Part shown: in pieces, positions 14,342-23,991 of the stretch
Layout: each line of letters opens with the position of its first letter
Position numbering within the stretch: the first letter of the stretch is position 1
Source: a virus
Direction: 5' to 3' (one strand)
IMG/VR virus record: IMGVR_UViG_3300042560_001639
Location: 1 to 30,136 of that record
Length of the DNA stretch: 30,136 nt
Translations under genes and position numbers: made by a program
Notes under the pieces: generated by a model
What the model was told of the DNA's origin: nothing
Seen by the model: the letters and a program-made list of their open reading frames with translations, nothing else
Database searches by the model: none

Positions 14342-17300
14342 ATGGCAAATGGTTTCACACCTCAGTCATCAGCGAATGAAAAGATCAAGCGGTATCTTGA
14401 ACGTTCTGGATTTGAAATTCCTACCTCCTCGGAGAAGTCATTCAAGAGCATAATGGGTAACATTACCTCTTCTCAGCGCGCTGTTAAGGGTATAAAAGCA
14501 CTTGATAAAAAACCAAAACCAAAGGAAAAACAAGGTATCCTATCCCGTCTATTTGACCAGGAGAAGGGTATTCTTACCGCACCGGCACGTTTGGTAACCG
14601 CTTTTACCTCGTCCACCTTGGGTGGTATAGGTGATGTTAACAATGAAATGGAGGGAATGAATCCATTTGAGGCGGCGTATCGTTCATTTAAAGGAGAGTT
14701 CGCCATCACTGGCGGCGATATCATCAGGGTGAACGATGATGACCCGTTCTTAGAAAGACTTACTAAATACGCCGGTGCCCTTGCCTTGGATATAGTTACT
14801 GATCCCATAAACTATGTTGGACCTGTAAATCTCTTCAGCAAGAAAGGCGCAGCGGTATTGGCCGTGCGCAACGGAAACCAGATGCTTGGTGTTGCAGATG
14901 ACCTATTAAAACAATCAGGACGTGCCAATGAGGCCACAACACTTGTTGATCGTTTGTTTGATTCAACGAGATTGAATCAAGCAGCAAAGGCGCAAATACG
15001 TCTTGGTATTGAAGTCACACCAGGTTCCCCTGTGGATATCCTTAAGATGGGCACGGATGGATTGGTAAGTTCACAGATCAAGGCATCTCACGCTGGTTCC
15101 CAACTTGGACTATTGGTGGGTGAATCCCTCCTTACGGGAGGTCGCCCTAAGATTCGCCGTACTGTAGCCGAATTGTTAGGAAGCGATGACCTTGCCGCTA
15201 AGTTTATGGAACGCCTACCTACTGAGGTAAGTGGTGGTATATTCCTGAAGAATCCAGTTACCGGTCAACCACTAAAGAAAATTGCCGGAGGAAGGGGTGC
15301 TGGTGGTGAGGCTGTTGAGGCTATTAACAAGGCACGATTTGCACTATCTGCCCTACCACCAGTAAACTTCCTTACCGAAAACTTCTCAGGTAAATCAGGT
15401 GTAGTGTACGCAAATGTAAAAAAAGGACTTGCTTCCAAGTTAAAGCCGTCTGACATTGATAGAACCACCCTTCTTGACTTTGTTACTTTTAAGGATGAAT
15501 TGCAGGAGAGGGGTTTATTCCTGTCAGACCTTAGCCAGGCGTCTGCCCGTAAGGTATCAGGGGCTCTGGCTACGGCAAAGGTTTATGCTACAGATCCAAC
15601 CGCAAGGGGGGAATATGAAGCCGCATTTAAGGCCGCATTCCATAGTCCCCGTGCCCCACTTAGTCCGAATATGAGTGTTGCGCAACAAGAGGGAACCGCA
15701 GCAGCGGCAAACCTAAGGACAGCAATTATGGACGCCCATGCCGATCTTAAGGCTGCTGGTATTGAAGTAGGTGATCTTGGACCAGACTTTACTCCATTGA
15801 TGCGTACGGACGAGGCCCATCAGAAGAAACTTAAAATGGGGTACACTGGTGGCGCAAGGACCGAGACCGTGGCATACTCTGGTGGTTATGGTAGGCGTAG
15901 TCTAAAGGAACGTATGCCAGATCCAGAGCAACGTAAACTCGCTGGATTTGATGATCCTAAAGATCCAGATGTTGTAAACCTGAGTGCAGTTGAGGCAAAC
16001 AAGCGACTCCGTATTGCTGGTAAACTTGCGGATGATGAACTTGAGTATATTGAAGATCCAGTTGTTATTACTCAAAAATATCTTGAATGGGCAAACAATA
16101 GCCTATCTGCAAAAAGATTTGCCGATCGTGCTGCTCAAACAGGTGCCATCCTTAAGTTTCCCGCGGAGCAACGTACCTTCATTGAAACAGTTGACGGTCA
16201 GGCCTTTAGGGATGCAGTAGGAAAGGTATCTCCTCAGATCGCTAAAAGGGTAGAGGCAGTACGTAATGCCCTTGACGCTAAACTGCGTGCGGCCCTGGAT
16301 CCAAAAGAATTGGAGAGGGTACAGAACGATGTGATGCTTTTCAGGGGAGAAACACTTACTACATTTAAAGATGCCCAACTTGCATTGAGGGGCGCAAACC
16401 AGGAATTGTTGCGGGCAAATCGTGCCGTAGAGGCAGCCGCTGATAGACTACGTGCCGCTACTACCGAGGCCCGCAACGCCGCAGGTGGGCCTAACAATGT
16501 AGGGGCATTGGTACAAGAGGCGCAACGTGTCTATAATAACGCAAGGTCAAGACTGTCTAAAGCAGCGAACCAGGCCGAACAGGCCAAGGAATCATATGAA
16601 TTTATGGCCTCCAGATTGCCGTTGCCTGGACCCTCCCCTGAGTTGCTGGACGATAATCTTACCGCATGGTACGATGTCCTGGCTGACACGGATGTACAGG
16701 TATCTCGTACACAGCAACGTCTTAATGAGGAAATTATAACCAATCAGCAGGCCAGAGAGGAATTGACAAGGGCACGTGAACTTCGTCAGGGTGTATACGA
16801 TCAACTTGATGAGGCCCAGAAGCGTAACTTTGATATGTATGAAGAGGCACTGGTCGTACAAGAACGAGCCGCCGCAATTGCCAATAGTGCCAGGGCACGT
16901 AAGGATAAAGCCCTATTGGATGCCAGGGCGGCTGTTGAGGATACTACAATTCTACGAGCACAGGGTCTTGATGCACTGGTAAATAGATACACCAGGGCTA
17001 AATCTGAATACCTTGATATTAAGATGGGCATGAAAAAAGCGTATAAGGATATGACTGATGATGAGAAAAAGATCATCACAGAGGCCCGTGATGCCATGGT
17101 AAAGGCACATAGGGAACTAAAGGAGATGCTTGGTTATGCCACCAAAAGGGCCGGTGCTGGTGCGGAATATGCCAGACTTATAGTAAAACTGGCAGAGAAA
17201 CTACCAGAAATCGAGATTGAGGTGGCTCGTGTTATTTCGAGCACCAAGCGTATGAACGTTTTAATGGACAGTCTGCAAGATATGTCCAGGGATGATGCCC

Positions 17301-19153
17301 TTTCTACAATGGAGAATCTGTACAATACATACAAGAGCATACGTCGCCATGTAACTCCAGAAGAACTCAGTGCCCTGGGAGAGGCAGAGCAGGCCGTGTT
17401 GTCTGGTCCATTCTCTGGTCTTACCCGTAAGGGCAGGCGTATGTCCCGTGCGGCTGAGGAACTTTATTCGGAAACAGGTATTGCTAAAATTGGTTCTGGT
17501 CCAGAAAACGTAAAACTCTATCTACCTAAGACACTACAAGATTCGTTTGCACCCGAGGGTGTACGTACCGCAATGGAACGACTCTATCGTGCGGAACAGG
17601 ATCCATCTGAATGGCAGCAGTGGATGTCTAAAATTTATGACCCTGCAGCATTGGTATGGAAGACGGGCGCCACTGTAGCAAGAGGTCCGGCCTATGCAAT
17701 TACCAACTTGGTTGGTGCGTTAGTAATGAACTTCCTGTATCGTGTGACCCACAAATCCCACCGTATTTCTGCAGTTGTACTCAATAGGGTACAGACAGTA
17801 CTAAGGGAGGTCACAAAGGCTAATCCAGATAAGTCCTACTTTGAATTGGTAGAGATTGCCAAAGAGCGCCTTGAAAAAGAAATCGGTGGTATTAAGGTAG
17901 GGGATAAATCAGCAATTGATCTATTCTCTGGTTTCTTGGGTCGTGGTGGTCATTTCTCTACTGACACTTTCTATCAAATGAATGAACTTCAAAGACTCGG
18001 AATGGCCAATATAGAACCACTATCCCGTCGCTCAGGTATTCAGTTCCGTTTCGATGAGGCATCATCTGGTCCAATAGAAGACAAGTATCGTGCCGTAGTA
18101 ACGTTTATCCTAAATAACCCTGTTCAGAATGTATTGAACGACTTTGCCCAATTGAGTGAATTGTTCCCTCGTTTTGCTGCATATGTTGATGGTTATGCAA
18201 AATTTGGTAATGAGGCATCCGCAATGGACTTGGTGCATATGCTTCACTTTGACTACCAGGACCTGTCAAATGCTGAGATTTGGGTGAAGAGGTTTGTTCC
18301 ATTCTATACCTGGACCAGGCATAACATACCCCTACAATTGAGGGCGGCATTCTTGTCCAGCGACCAGATGTTAAAACTTTACAATGCTAATAATGAGGCA
18401 AAAGAGGCCTTTGATATTGATGGAGATGCGGCCTGGATCAATGACTTCCTGCCTGACTATATGGACATTAACGGTGGATTTTCTTCATACATTAAAACTG
18501 GAGATGGATATCTTGGGTTGTTCCCTAAACTTCCCATGCAAGATGCTGACCGTATGTTTGGTACCGTGTTTATCGGTGGTATACCAATCCCATGGCCAAG
18601 ACGTGATGCAATAATCTCGACTCTTGGTCCTATTATAAAGAGCCCTATTGAGTTGATTACGAACAGAAACTTTGAACTTGGTTACTCCTATGGTTCCGAT
18701 ATGGAGTTGCTGCAGGGACAGACACGTACCTTAATACCGTACTATGGTACAGCGAAGCGACTGCTTTCCGCTGCCGGATTGCCGGTTGATCGAGAGAAGC
18801 GCTTGGTCAACTTGCTTAACGTACTTGTTGGTGCCCCATATGGTGCAACTTTAATATCGGAGAAATCAATTGGTCAGGGTGCAAGGCAAACATCGGAGAA
18901 ACTTAACGCCCAATTACGAGCCGCTGCCGATGATGCAAACGTTGATATTGACTGGTTGCGTGACAAACTTAACAAGAATGTCCCATTGCCACAATTGATG
19001 GCCATGATCTCTACCGGTCAGGGTGCCAGGGAACGGGTAGAAATGAAAAAGAAGTTGGAGGAATTTATGAAACCACCTTCTGGAAAGAGTTATGCGGATG
19101 TTTTAGGACAATTAAGGAGTTCCGATAGGGGAATCCCCACCTACGGCTCTTAA
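14342..19153 (+). CDS. Giant virion protein, probable internal/ejection protein
   Basis: A 1603-residue protein, the largest in the window. Residues about 650-1000 are highly charged, Ala/Glu/Arg-rich and strongly coiled-coil-like. A hydrophobic stretch lies near 1115-1135 (ITNLVGALVMNFLY). At about 1318-1333 is FVPFYTWTRHNIPLQL, a motif I recall from giant proteins of environmental phages related to this gene order. I see no lysozyme or protease motif. By size and place it corresponds to T7 gp16, the large internal protein ejected into the cell. A tape-measure role is less likely as no long-tail genes are present. ATG 14342 has AAGGAGGT upstream. Its last codons lie inside promoter-like copy E. 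Confidence 0.65.
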   Translation: MANGFTPQSSANEKIKRYLERSGFEIPTSSEKSFKSIMGNITSSQRAVKGIKALDKKPKPKEKQGILSRLFDQEKGILTAPARLVTAFTSSTLGGIGDVNNEMEGMNPFEAAYRSFKGEFAITGGDIIRVNDDDPFLERLTKYAGALALDIVTDPINYVGPVNLFSKKGAAVLAVRNGNQMLGVADDLLKQSGRANEATTLVDRLFDSTRLNQAAKAQIRLGIEVTPGSPVDILKMGTDGLVSSQIKASHAGSQLGLLVGESLLTGGRPKIRRTVAELLGSDDLAAKFMERLPTEVSGGIFLKNPVTGQPLKKIAGGRGAGGEAVEAINKARFALSALPPVNFLTENFSGKSGVVYANVKKGLASKLKPSDIDRTTLLDFVTFKDELQERGLFLSDLSQASARKVSGALATAKVYATDPTARGEYEAAFKAAFHSPRAPLSPNMSVAQQEGTAAAANLRTAIMDAHADLKAAGIEVGDLGPDFTPLMRTDEAHQKKLKMGYTGGARTETVAYSGGYGRRSLKERMPDPEQRKLAGFDDPKDPDVVNLSAVEANKRLRIAGKLADDELEYIEDPVVITQKYLEWANNSLSAKRFADRAAQTGAILKFPAEQRTFIETVDGQAFRDAVGKVSPQIAKRVEAVRNALDAKLRAALDPKELERVQNDVMLFRGETLTTFKDAQLALRGANQELLRANRAVEAAADRLRAATTEARNAAGGPNNVGALVQEAQRVYNNARSRLSKAANQAEQAKESYEFMASRLPLPGPSPELLDDNLTAWYDVLADTDVQVSRTQQRLNEEIITNQQAREELTRARELRQGVYDQLDEAQKRNFDMYEEALVVQERAAAIANSARARKDKALLDARAAVEDTTILRAQGLDALVNRYTRAKSEYLDIKMGMKKAYKDMTDDEKKIITEARDAMVKAHRELKEMLGYATKRAGAGAEYARLIVKLAEKLPEIEIEVARVISSTKRMNVLMDSLQDMSRDDALSTMENLYNTYKSIRRHVTPEELSALGEAEQAVLSGPFSGLTRKGRRMSRAAEELYSETGIAKIGSGPENVKLYLPKTLQDSFAPEGVRTAMERLYRAEQDPSEWQQWMSKIYDPAALVWKTGATVARGPAYAITNLVGALVMNFLYRVTHKSHRISAVVLNRVQTVLREVTKANPDKSYFELVEIAKERLEKEIGGIKVGDKSAIDLFSGFLGRGGHFSTDTFYQMNELQRLGMANIEPLSRRSGIQFRFDEASSGPIEDKYRAVVTFILNNPVQNVLNDFAQLSELFPRFAAYVDGYAKFGNEASAMDLVHMLHFDYQDLSNAEIWVKRFVPFYTWTRHNIPLQLRAAFLSSDQMLKLYNANNEAKEAFDIDGDAAWINDFLPDYMDINGGFSSYIKTGDGYLGLFPKLPMQDADRMFGTVFIGGIPIPWPRRDAIISTLGPIIKSPIELITNRNFELGYSYGSDMELLQGQTRTLIPYYGTAKRLLSAAGLPVDREKRLVNLLNVLVGAPYGATLISEKSIGQGARQTSEKLNAQLRAAADDANVDIDWLRDKLNKNVPLPQLMAMISTGQGARERVEMKKKLEEFMKPPSGKSYADVLGQLRSSDRGIPTYGS

Positions 19154-19158
19154 TGAGG
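19134..19158 (+). promoter_or_regulatory. Promoter-like module, copy E (ahead of lysis genes), overlapping a stop codon
   Basis: T, CCCCAC (19135-19140), CTAC, GGCT (19145-19148), CTTAAT, GAGG (19155-19158). It encodes the last five residues of the giant virion protein, whose TAA stop lies within the AT-rich hexamer. GAGGA is the SD of the start at 19168. GGGG at 19128-19131 can pair with CCCC of the box. Confidence 0.68.
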
Positions 19159-19167
19159 ATGTGAACT

Positions 19168-19548
19168 ATGTCTATACAGGAATTGCTTATTAGCCTTGGT
19201 GGTGGGGCAGGTATTATCGGACTGCTTGGCGGTGCCCTTAAATCGCGACGCTTGAGATCCATGCTTGGACGTCTACTATCCAATTCTATGTTGGACCTTA
19301 CCGAGGCAGTTAATAATCTTAAATCCGTTGTAGATGCACAAGGCAATTCCATAGAATGGTTGCGTAATGAACTGACTACCACAAAGGCCGAACTTGAGTT
19401 GGCCCGTATTCAATTGACCAAGACCGAGGCACTGGCTCTTGAGAATGCATCCCTCCGCGCCAGAGTCGCTGATCTTGAGGCCCAGGTACATAGACTTGAG
19501 GACGAACTAAAGCGCCGCCGCGGTGGGAGGCCACGTGGCAATGAGTAA
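19168..19548 (+). CDS. Membrane-anchored coiled-coil protein, probable holin or spanin-like lysis protein
   Basis: A 126-residue protein directly before the endolysin and overlapping it. Residues 5-21 (ELLISLGGGAGIIGLLGG) form one short hydrophobic, Gly-rich segment followed by positive charges (KSRRLRS), so a single membrane pass is likely. Residues about 40-115 form a heptad-patterned coiled coil with regular Leu, and the tail is basic (KRRRGGRPRG). Small membrane protein plus endolysin is a normal lysis cassette. The single pass and long coiled coil fit an inner-membrane spanin; the place before the endolysin fits a holin. I cannot decide between them. ATG 19168 has GAGGA from copy E as its SD. 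Confidence 0.6.
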   Translation: MSIQELLISLGGGAGIIGLLGGALKSRRLRSMLGRLLSNSMLDLTEAVNNLKSVVDAQGNSIEWLRNELTTTKAELELARIQLTKTEALALENASLRARVADLEAQVHRLEDELKRRRGGRPRGNE

Positions 19549-20386
19549 ATTTCCTATTAAAAAACCATCGGTACCTTCTGATCTAAAGGGTAGGTCTAAC
19601 GGACTCCTTCCAAAGGAACTTGTAAAACCAATAAAACCAACAGGTCAACTGCATCATATTGCGGCAAGGGCCTGGCATGCCATGCGTTCCGCCGCATGGA
19701 AAGATGGTATCTTGCTCTCACTATCTCAGGGCTACCGCACGTATGACCAGCAGGTCGTACTCTTTAAATCAAGGTACACTACAGACGTCCTGCCTGGCCG
19801 TCCCACCAAGCGCTGGCAGGGGCAGGTCTGGTATCAGCGCCCTAAGACAGCCATGGCCGCTGTGCCTGGCACCAGCAACCATGGGTGGGCCCTGGCATTG
19901 GACCTGGCGATTGACGCCGATGGCGACGAGGCCTTTGAGTGGCCAGTCAAGTCTATCGACAAAAAGGCAGTCGATTGGTTGCTGAAGAACGCAGACAAGT
20001 ACGGGTTCTCCTGGGAACTACAGTCAGAGCCCTGGCACCTGGTCTACGTGGCGGGGGATAAACTCCCTCAGGCCGTTATTGACTTTGAGGGGGGAATTAC
20101 ACCACCCGCACCGTTGGTTGATAAAGTAGATGAGGGACTCCAGGCCGCAAAGAAGATGAGACTTAAACTCGGTTCAGGTGGGATCAAGGGACCACTGGCC
20201 GAGAAGGATGCGGTTATCTGGCTGCAGTTGCTCCTTAATAAGAACGGTGCTAACCTCCTGGTTGATGGTGACTTTGGTAAGAAGACCGATGAGGCTGTGC
20301 GAGATTTTCAGCGCCGCAACATCAACGCAGTTGGTGTGGCAGATGGACAGGTGGGACCAAAGACCTGGGCGGCCTTGGGGGTTTAA
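19541..20386 (+). CDS. Endolysin: M15-type peptidase with peptidoglycan-binding domain
   Basis: A 281-residue cell-wall peptidase. The catalytic part shows the LAS/M15 pattern of D,D-carboxypeptidase/endopeptidases: SQGYRTYDQQ near residue 62, SNHGWALALD with zinc ligands H114 and D121, and EPWHLV with catalytic E163 and ligand H166. The C-terminal part (about 210-281) is a PG_binding_1-type repeat (WLQLLLN, VDGDFGKKTDEAVRDFQ, DGQVGPKTWAAL). It would cleave peptide cross-links at lysis. No signal peptide, so release depends on a holin. I chose ATG 19541, with GGGAGG at 19525-19530, over in-frame GTG 19523. It overlaps the upstream gene by 8 nt. Confidence 0.9.
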   Translation: MSKFPIKKPSVPSDLKGRSNGLLPKELVKPIKPTGQLHHIAARAWHAMRSAAWKDGILLSLSQGYRTYDQQVVLFKSRYTTDVLPGRPTKRWQGQVWYQRPKTAMAAVPGTSNHGWALALDLAIDADGDEAFEWPVKSIDKKAVDWLLKNADKYGFSWELQSEPWHLVYVAGDKLPQAVIDFEGGITPPAPLVDKVDEGLQAAKKMRLKLGSGGIKGPLAEKDAVIWLQLLLNKNGANLLVDGDFGKKTDEAVRDFQRRNINAVGVADGQVGPKTWAALGV

Positions 20387-22102
20387 ATGAAAAGTAGAAA
20401 CGTACCAGATCGTAATAAGGTATTCTTTGGTCTCGGATCTCCAGAGGATACACTTGGGGAAATTAACAATGCACGCGATGAGGCCCTCAAGGATCTTGAA
20501 AATAAAGCAGAAGAACTCGCAGATGACCTCGGTGGTACCCCATCTACCAGAACAGTACCGACTATCCCTGGTGTAGTAACAGGTATTGGAACTATTACGC
20601 CAGTTACTGGAATGCCGTTTAACGGAATACTTGGCGATGTATTCACTACGTCAGATATTCAAACAGGTGCAGGTACTGGTCATGATTGCAGGGCAATGTG
20701 GTCCACGTATGATAAGGATGGATTGCTTGGATATGGTGTCCGCACATTCATTGCCTATAAGAGTAACAACTTGGTTGCAAACGACGTATATAAGTTCATT
20801 GCACACTGTACCGATACTGGAACATCTTATGACCTTGGATCTCCCGTGGCAATTACTACTGAACTTGGTGCAGCCACTACCAGGGAATATCAGATTGCAT
20901 TTGGTGGATCATCTGTTGCCGTACTTACCACCAATGCCCCATCAAAGACATTGTATCTCTATACCAAGGCGGGGGGTTGGACCACTACTACAGCGGCCAC
21001 TGCGGCTACGGGAACATCATTCAACACTGTGGGTTTTGTAAACAGTAAATTCTCTTTTAGCACGTCAAGTATAGAGGCGATCGGTGCAACTACAAGAATA
21101 AATACAACGTCTACTCATTACTATCGCAGTGGAGATACCGTAGTACTTGAAGATTCGATATACGATGCAGCAATTCCAGGTAAGATACTCGTACCTATGG
21201 GATCATACTCCGTAGTGGGAACCACCAGTAGTACCTCGTTTGACATAGACTTTGATGTTTTCACATTCACCTTGAATACTTATGGAACCGGAATAACCGG
21301 AACAGTAAATGCCACTGGAACAGGGAAGACCTTTATTGGATGCTACTGGGCCGGTACTGCCGGTGGTGGTTATGCCGTATACCGAACAGACGGGACCCTT
21401 GTTGTCGCCCTTGGTACGGGCCTTGGAAATACCTCTATGCGGGTAGGTGGGGGATATGTCTGGCTGAACAACGGATATGTGTCTGAGGCTAATCCTGTGG
21501 TTGGTTTTGTTGCCCGCTATGGATTCAGTATCGCACTTACAAACAGTCTTATATCGGCAGGGGCCGATGGTTTCTTGACACACGTACAGTTGTTCACCTC
21601 TGCTGGTATCACTACATGGGGGTGGCGTAGATATGATCCGACCCAATCGGTGACCTCCACCCAACTTACATTGTTCTCAGGCACTGGACTGGCCGCAGAC
21701 TTCGAGCCATGGGGATCGGCCAGGGTCGGTGGTACTCTCGCAATGGATCAGACTAAGGGTATCGTAGCGGTCCGTGGTGGTGAGGGGGTCGTATATTTTG
21801 CAGGATTCCTCGGATATCAGGCCTATCAAGACCCACTTACTGGACTCCCGTCCCTTCCAATTACTTCTGGTCCCACCACCTGGGTCCATGATGGCGTTAA
21901 CTTTGCAATCCTTAACTCTGCTCCAATCTCAGCCTTGAGTCTAATTCAACCAGGGACAGCAAACAACGGTTCTATCTTGTTTTCTGGTGTGGCGCCATTC
22001 TCAGAGACCGGAATCGTTGACGATGCAACTTCTATAATCGGGGGTACCAAGCAGGGAACTGGTGCCGCCGAATGGTGTACGGTATCGGGGGCGATTATTT
22101 AA
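20387..22102 (+). CDS. Tail fibre or virion surface protein
   Basis: A 571-residue protein starting in the first base after the endolysin stop. Residues about 25-50 are Ala/Glu/Leu/Asp-rich and helical (ARDEALKDLENKAEELADD), perhaps a trimerising coiled coil. The remainder is Gly/Thr/Ser-rich and beta-strand-like throughout, with many short GT repeats and few charged residues, as in receptor-binding fibres. No enzyme motif is visible. GGGGG lies 7-11 nt before ATG 20387 as SD. Promoter-like copy F follows five nt after the stop. Host-contact function is inferred from composition and its place among other fibre-like genes. Confidence 0.62.
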   Translation: MKSRNVPDRNKVFFGLGSPEDTLGEINNARDEALKDLENKAEELADDLGGTPSTRTVPTIPGVVTGIGTITPVTGMPFNGILGDVFTTSDIQTGAGTGHDCRAMWSTYDKDGLLGYGVRTFIAYKSNNLVANDVYKFIAHCTDTGTSYDLGSPVAITTELGAATTREYQIAFGGSSVAVLTTNAPSKTLYLYTKAGGWTTTTAATAATGTSFNTVGFVNSKFSFSTSSIEAIGATTRINTTSTHYYRSGDTVVLEDSIYDAAIPGKILVPMGSYSVVGTTSSTSFDIDFDVFTFTLNTYGTGITGTVNATGTGKTFIGCYWAGTAGGGYAVYRTDGTLVVALGTGLGNTSMRVGGGYVWLNNGYVSEANPVVGFVARYGFSIALTNSLISAGADGFLTHVQLFTSAGITTWGWRRYDPTQSVTSTQLTLFSGTGLAADFEPWGSARVGGTLAMDQTKGIVAVRGGEGVVYFAGFLGYQAYQDPLTGLPSLPITSGPTTWVHDGVNFAILNSAPISALSLIQPGTANNGSILFSGVAPFSETGIVDDATSIIGGTKQGTGAAEWCTVSGAII

Positions 22103-22106
22103 GGCC

Positions 22107-22131
22107 TCCCCACGGTAGGCTATATACAGGA
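22107..22131 (+). promoter_or_regulatory. Promoter-like module, copy F (ahead of second fibre gene)
   Basis: T, CCCCAC (22108-22113), GGTA, GGCT (22118-22121), ATATAC, AGGA (22128-22131). AGGAGG at 22128-22133 is the SD of ATG 22138, the shortest promoter-to-start distance of all eight copies. It also shows that the start is 22138 and not an earlier in-frame codon. Confidence 0.68.
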
Positions 22132-22137
22132 GGCTTT

Positions 22138-23109
22138 ATGTCAGGATTTTTTAGTACAGTTTCAGGTGGCGGCGGGGCATCATCCGCTGATCAAGTATCG
22201 TTTGACAACGTTGCTTCAGGTCTCGATGCCACGGATGTGCAGGCTGCTATTGACGAGGTAGTGGACGAACAGTTTACGGTTACTCCACGATTTTGGGAGT
22301 CTGTAGATTGGGTTACCCTGATCTCAGGTGCTGGTGCTCCTACCGCATCCACTGGTGGTCCAGGTTGGTATTACCTTGATACTACCTCAGGCTCTGAGGA
22401 ACTGTACGGACCGGCCTCATTTGACGGTAGCATTCCTGGTTGGGATTGGGGCACCGCCCTTGCTAACTTTGTTTTCTCTGCAACTGGTCCTACTAACGAA
22501 GCAGGAGACTGGTATGTATGGGATGAGAACGGAGATGGTTCGGTATACACTCTCTTCCAGAAGAAGACTACCGTTAACCACGATGACCTTATTCGCTCCA
22601 ATAGCGGAGTTCAGTGGGAAGCAGTAACCAACAAAATGTCTGGTCAGGATGTCTATGTTGACCTTAGTTCAATAGAATCTGGATTCGGTGTTACCAATGT
22701 TCAATCAGAATTCTTTAACCTTGAATCATACTCCGCAAGATCTTACGCTGGCTACTGGTCGGACAAGATTGTTGAGGAAATTCAAGGAACTTATGAGGTT
22801 CAAGCCGGATACGCTAACAACTTCTACTTGACCTTGGTGGATGATACAACCCTTAACCTACCAACTGATATGAATGCTGCGGTTGGTTTCTCTCAAAACC
22901 TGGCCAACAAGTCTTCTGAGATCAGTGTCATGCTTATCCAGGGTCCAGATGGACCGTACACCCTGACCTGGGGAACCATGGTATCAGAGCCTAACGGTGG
23001 CACCACCCTTACTCCCCATGCGGATGAGGCGGACTGGTTCAAGTTCATTACATTCGACAACGGTACCACCTGGTTCGTGTCCCGCCTGGGCCACAGGTAC
23101 GTGGTATAA
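22138..23109 (+). CDS. Tail fibre protein with ATDVQAAIDEV motif
   Basis: A 323-residue protein. I chose ATG 22138 because AGGAGG lies five nt upstream and copy F separates it from the fibre gene before; a longer in-frame reading would run back into that gene. Near the N-terminus is SGLDATDVQAAIDEV, the short (A/T)(T/D)NVQxAIDE(V/L) motif common in phage tail fibres, and a diverged copy (GVTNVQSEFFNLES) recurs at about residue 190. Middle and C-terminal parts are aromatic, Gly/Asp/Thr-rich, beta-type, ending DNGTTWFVSRLGHRYVV, like a fibre tip. It would take part in host recognition. Confidence 0.72.
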   Translation: MSGFFSTVSGGGGASSADQVSFDNVASGLDATDVQAAIDEVVDEQFTVTPRFWESVDWVTLISGAGAPTASTGGPGWYYLDTTSGSEELYGPASFDGSIPGWDWGTALANFVFSATGPTNEAGDWYVWDENGDGSVYTLFQKKTTVNHDDLIRSNSGVQWEAVTNKMSGQDVYVDLSSIESGFGVTNVQSEFFNLESYSARSYAGYWSDKIVEEIQGTYEVQAGYANNFYLTLVDDTTLNLPTDMNAAVGFSQNLANKSSEISVMLIQGPDGPYTLTWGTMVSEPNGGTTLTPHADEADWFKFITFDNGTTWFVSRLGHRYVV

Positions 23110-23112
23110 CAT

Positions 23113-23137
23113 TCCCCACCTGGGGCTTTCTATAGGA
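23113..23137 (+). promoter_or_regulatory. Promoter-like module, copy G (ahead of the tip cluster)
   Basis: T, CCCCAC (23114-23119), CTGG, GGCT (23124-23127), TTCTAT, AGGA (23134-23137). CTATAGGAGGA here strongly recalls the TATAGGGAGA end of T7-type promoters. AGGAGG is also the SD for ATG 23148. It starts four nt after the preceding stop. Confidence 0.7.
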
Positions 23138-23147
23138 GGATTATCAT

Positions 23148-23408
23148 ATGATCAACGCAACACTTTCAGTCGGAACTACAGCAGTAAAGGTGACACTGGG
23201 CGCCAACGAGCGTCCTGTTATTGTCAATACGGGAAGCACCACCTTGTATTTCGGCAACACGAACGGAGTTACTGCGGCTAACGGTATCCCGCTTGGACCA
23301 AATGTTGGCTACGAGTTTCCGATGAATCTTGGCCAGGCCCTTTGGAATGAGTTGTGGGTCATCTCATCGGCGGTAGGTGGAGAACTCAGGTACGCCCAAG
23401 TGGGGTGA
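23148..23408 (+). CDS. Small beta-rich structural protein
   Basis: An 86-residue protein of alternating polar and hydrophobic residues with many Val, Thr, Gly and Asn (TTAVKVTLGANERPVIV, TTLYFGNTNGVT), suggesting a small beta-sandwich. Short proteins of this kind between fibre genes in phages often cap or decorate capsid or tail fibres. ATG 23148 has an excellent AGGAGG. The following gene begins four nt after its stop. I do not recognise a specific family; a virion-surface role is inferred from composition and neighbours. Confidence 0.65.
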   Translation: MINATLSVGTTAVKVTLGANERPVIVNTGSTTLYFGNTNGVTAANGIPLGPNVGYEFPMNLGQALWNELWVISSAVGGELRYAQVG

Positions 23409-23412
23409 TACC

Positions 23413-23991
23413 GTGGGATTCTTTAACGTTTCTAACTCAAACGGTGCCTCGGTAGATACCGTAAGGGCGCACCTGCAGTATTCCGCATCTGCTGTAGATA
23501 CCTTTCCAAGGTCTTTTTCTGCGCAGACCGCTACCATTACAGCCGGTACCTGCTTCTTTAGTTTCTTTACTCCGCTCACCTCGATGACGGTATCGCAGAT
23601 TACCATGGCATCAGGTGCCACCGCCTCCTCTGGTCTTACCTATGCCGCTATGGGACTGTATACTTTTGATGGTACCACGGCTACACTTGTTGCCCGTACA
23701 GCATCAGACACCACCTTGTTCAACTCTACAAACACCGCATACACGAGATCATTCGATACTACTGGTGGATTCCCTGCTTCTTATCAACTACTGTCTGGTC
23801 AACGGTACGCCCTCGGTGTGCTCGTTACCGGTACCACCGCACCAAACGTCTATGCCGGAGCCTTCACACCTAACACAGTCAATGCCCTTGAACCAAGACT
23901 GACTGGTGCGGCCACAGGTCAGACTGCACTGCCTACTACACGCAGCACCTTTACACAAACTACTACCAATGCTTGGGGGAGACTATCATGA
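23413..23991 (+). CDS. Beta-rich virion or fibre-tip protein
   Basis: A 192-residue, Thr/Ala/Ser-rich beta-type protein with jellyroll-like patterning (GTCFFSFFTPLTSMTVSQI, LSGQRYALGVLVTG). Extracellular sheet proteins with a TTATLVA and a SGQRYALGV strand are frequent in tail and surface proteins. Both possible starts are GTG: 23377 lies inside the previous gene, while 23413 follows GGGGTGA at 23402-23408. I prefer 23413. The stop overlaps the next start (ATGA). No enzyme motif is seen. A receptor-binding or decoration role is inferred. Confidence 0.62.
   Translation: MGFFNVSNSNGASVDTVRAHLQYSASAVDTFPRSFSAQTATITAGTCFFSFFTPLTSMTVSQITMASGATASSGLTYAAMGLYTFDGTTATLVARTASDTTLFNSTNTAYTRSFDTTGGFPASYQLLSGQRYALGVLVTGTTAPNVYAGAFTPNTVNALEPRLTGAATGQTALPTTRSTFTQTTTNAWGRLS

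Noticed and set aside
15651-15660. CCCCAC inside the giant virion protein gene
   Set aside because: No T before it and no GGCT four nt later; chance match.
14342-19153. Tape-measure protein for a long tail
   Set aside because: Length and coiled coil would allow it, but there are no tail tube, sheath, assembly chaperone or baseplate genes, and the neighbours fit a short-tailed virion.
19193-19205. AGCC...GTGGGG, a possible reverse-strand module in the lysis gene
   Set aside because: Spacer is 3 nt rather than 4, the flanking base is wrong and no AT-rich hexamer follows on that strand.
22072-22137. Longer start for the second fibre gene
   Set aside because: It would place promoter-like copy F and the stop of the previous gene inside the coding region; AGGAGG five nt before 22138 decides the start.
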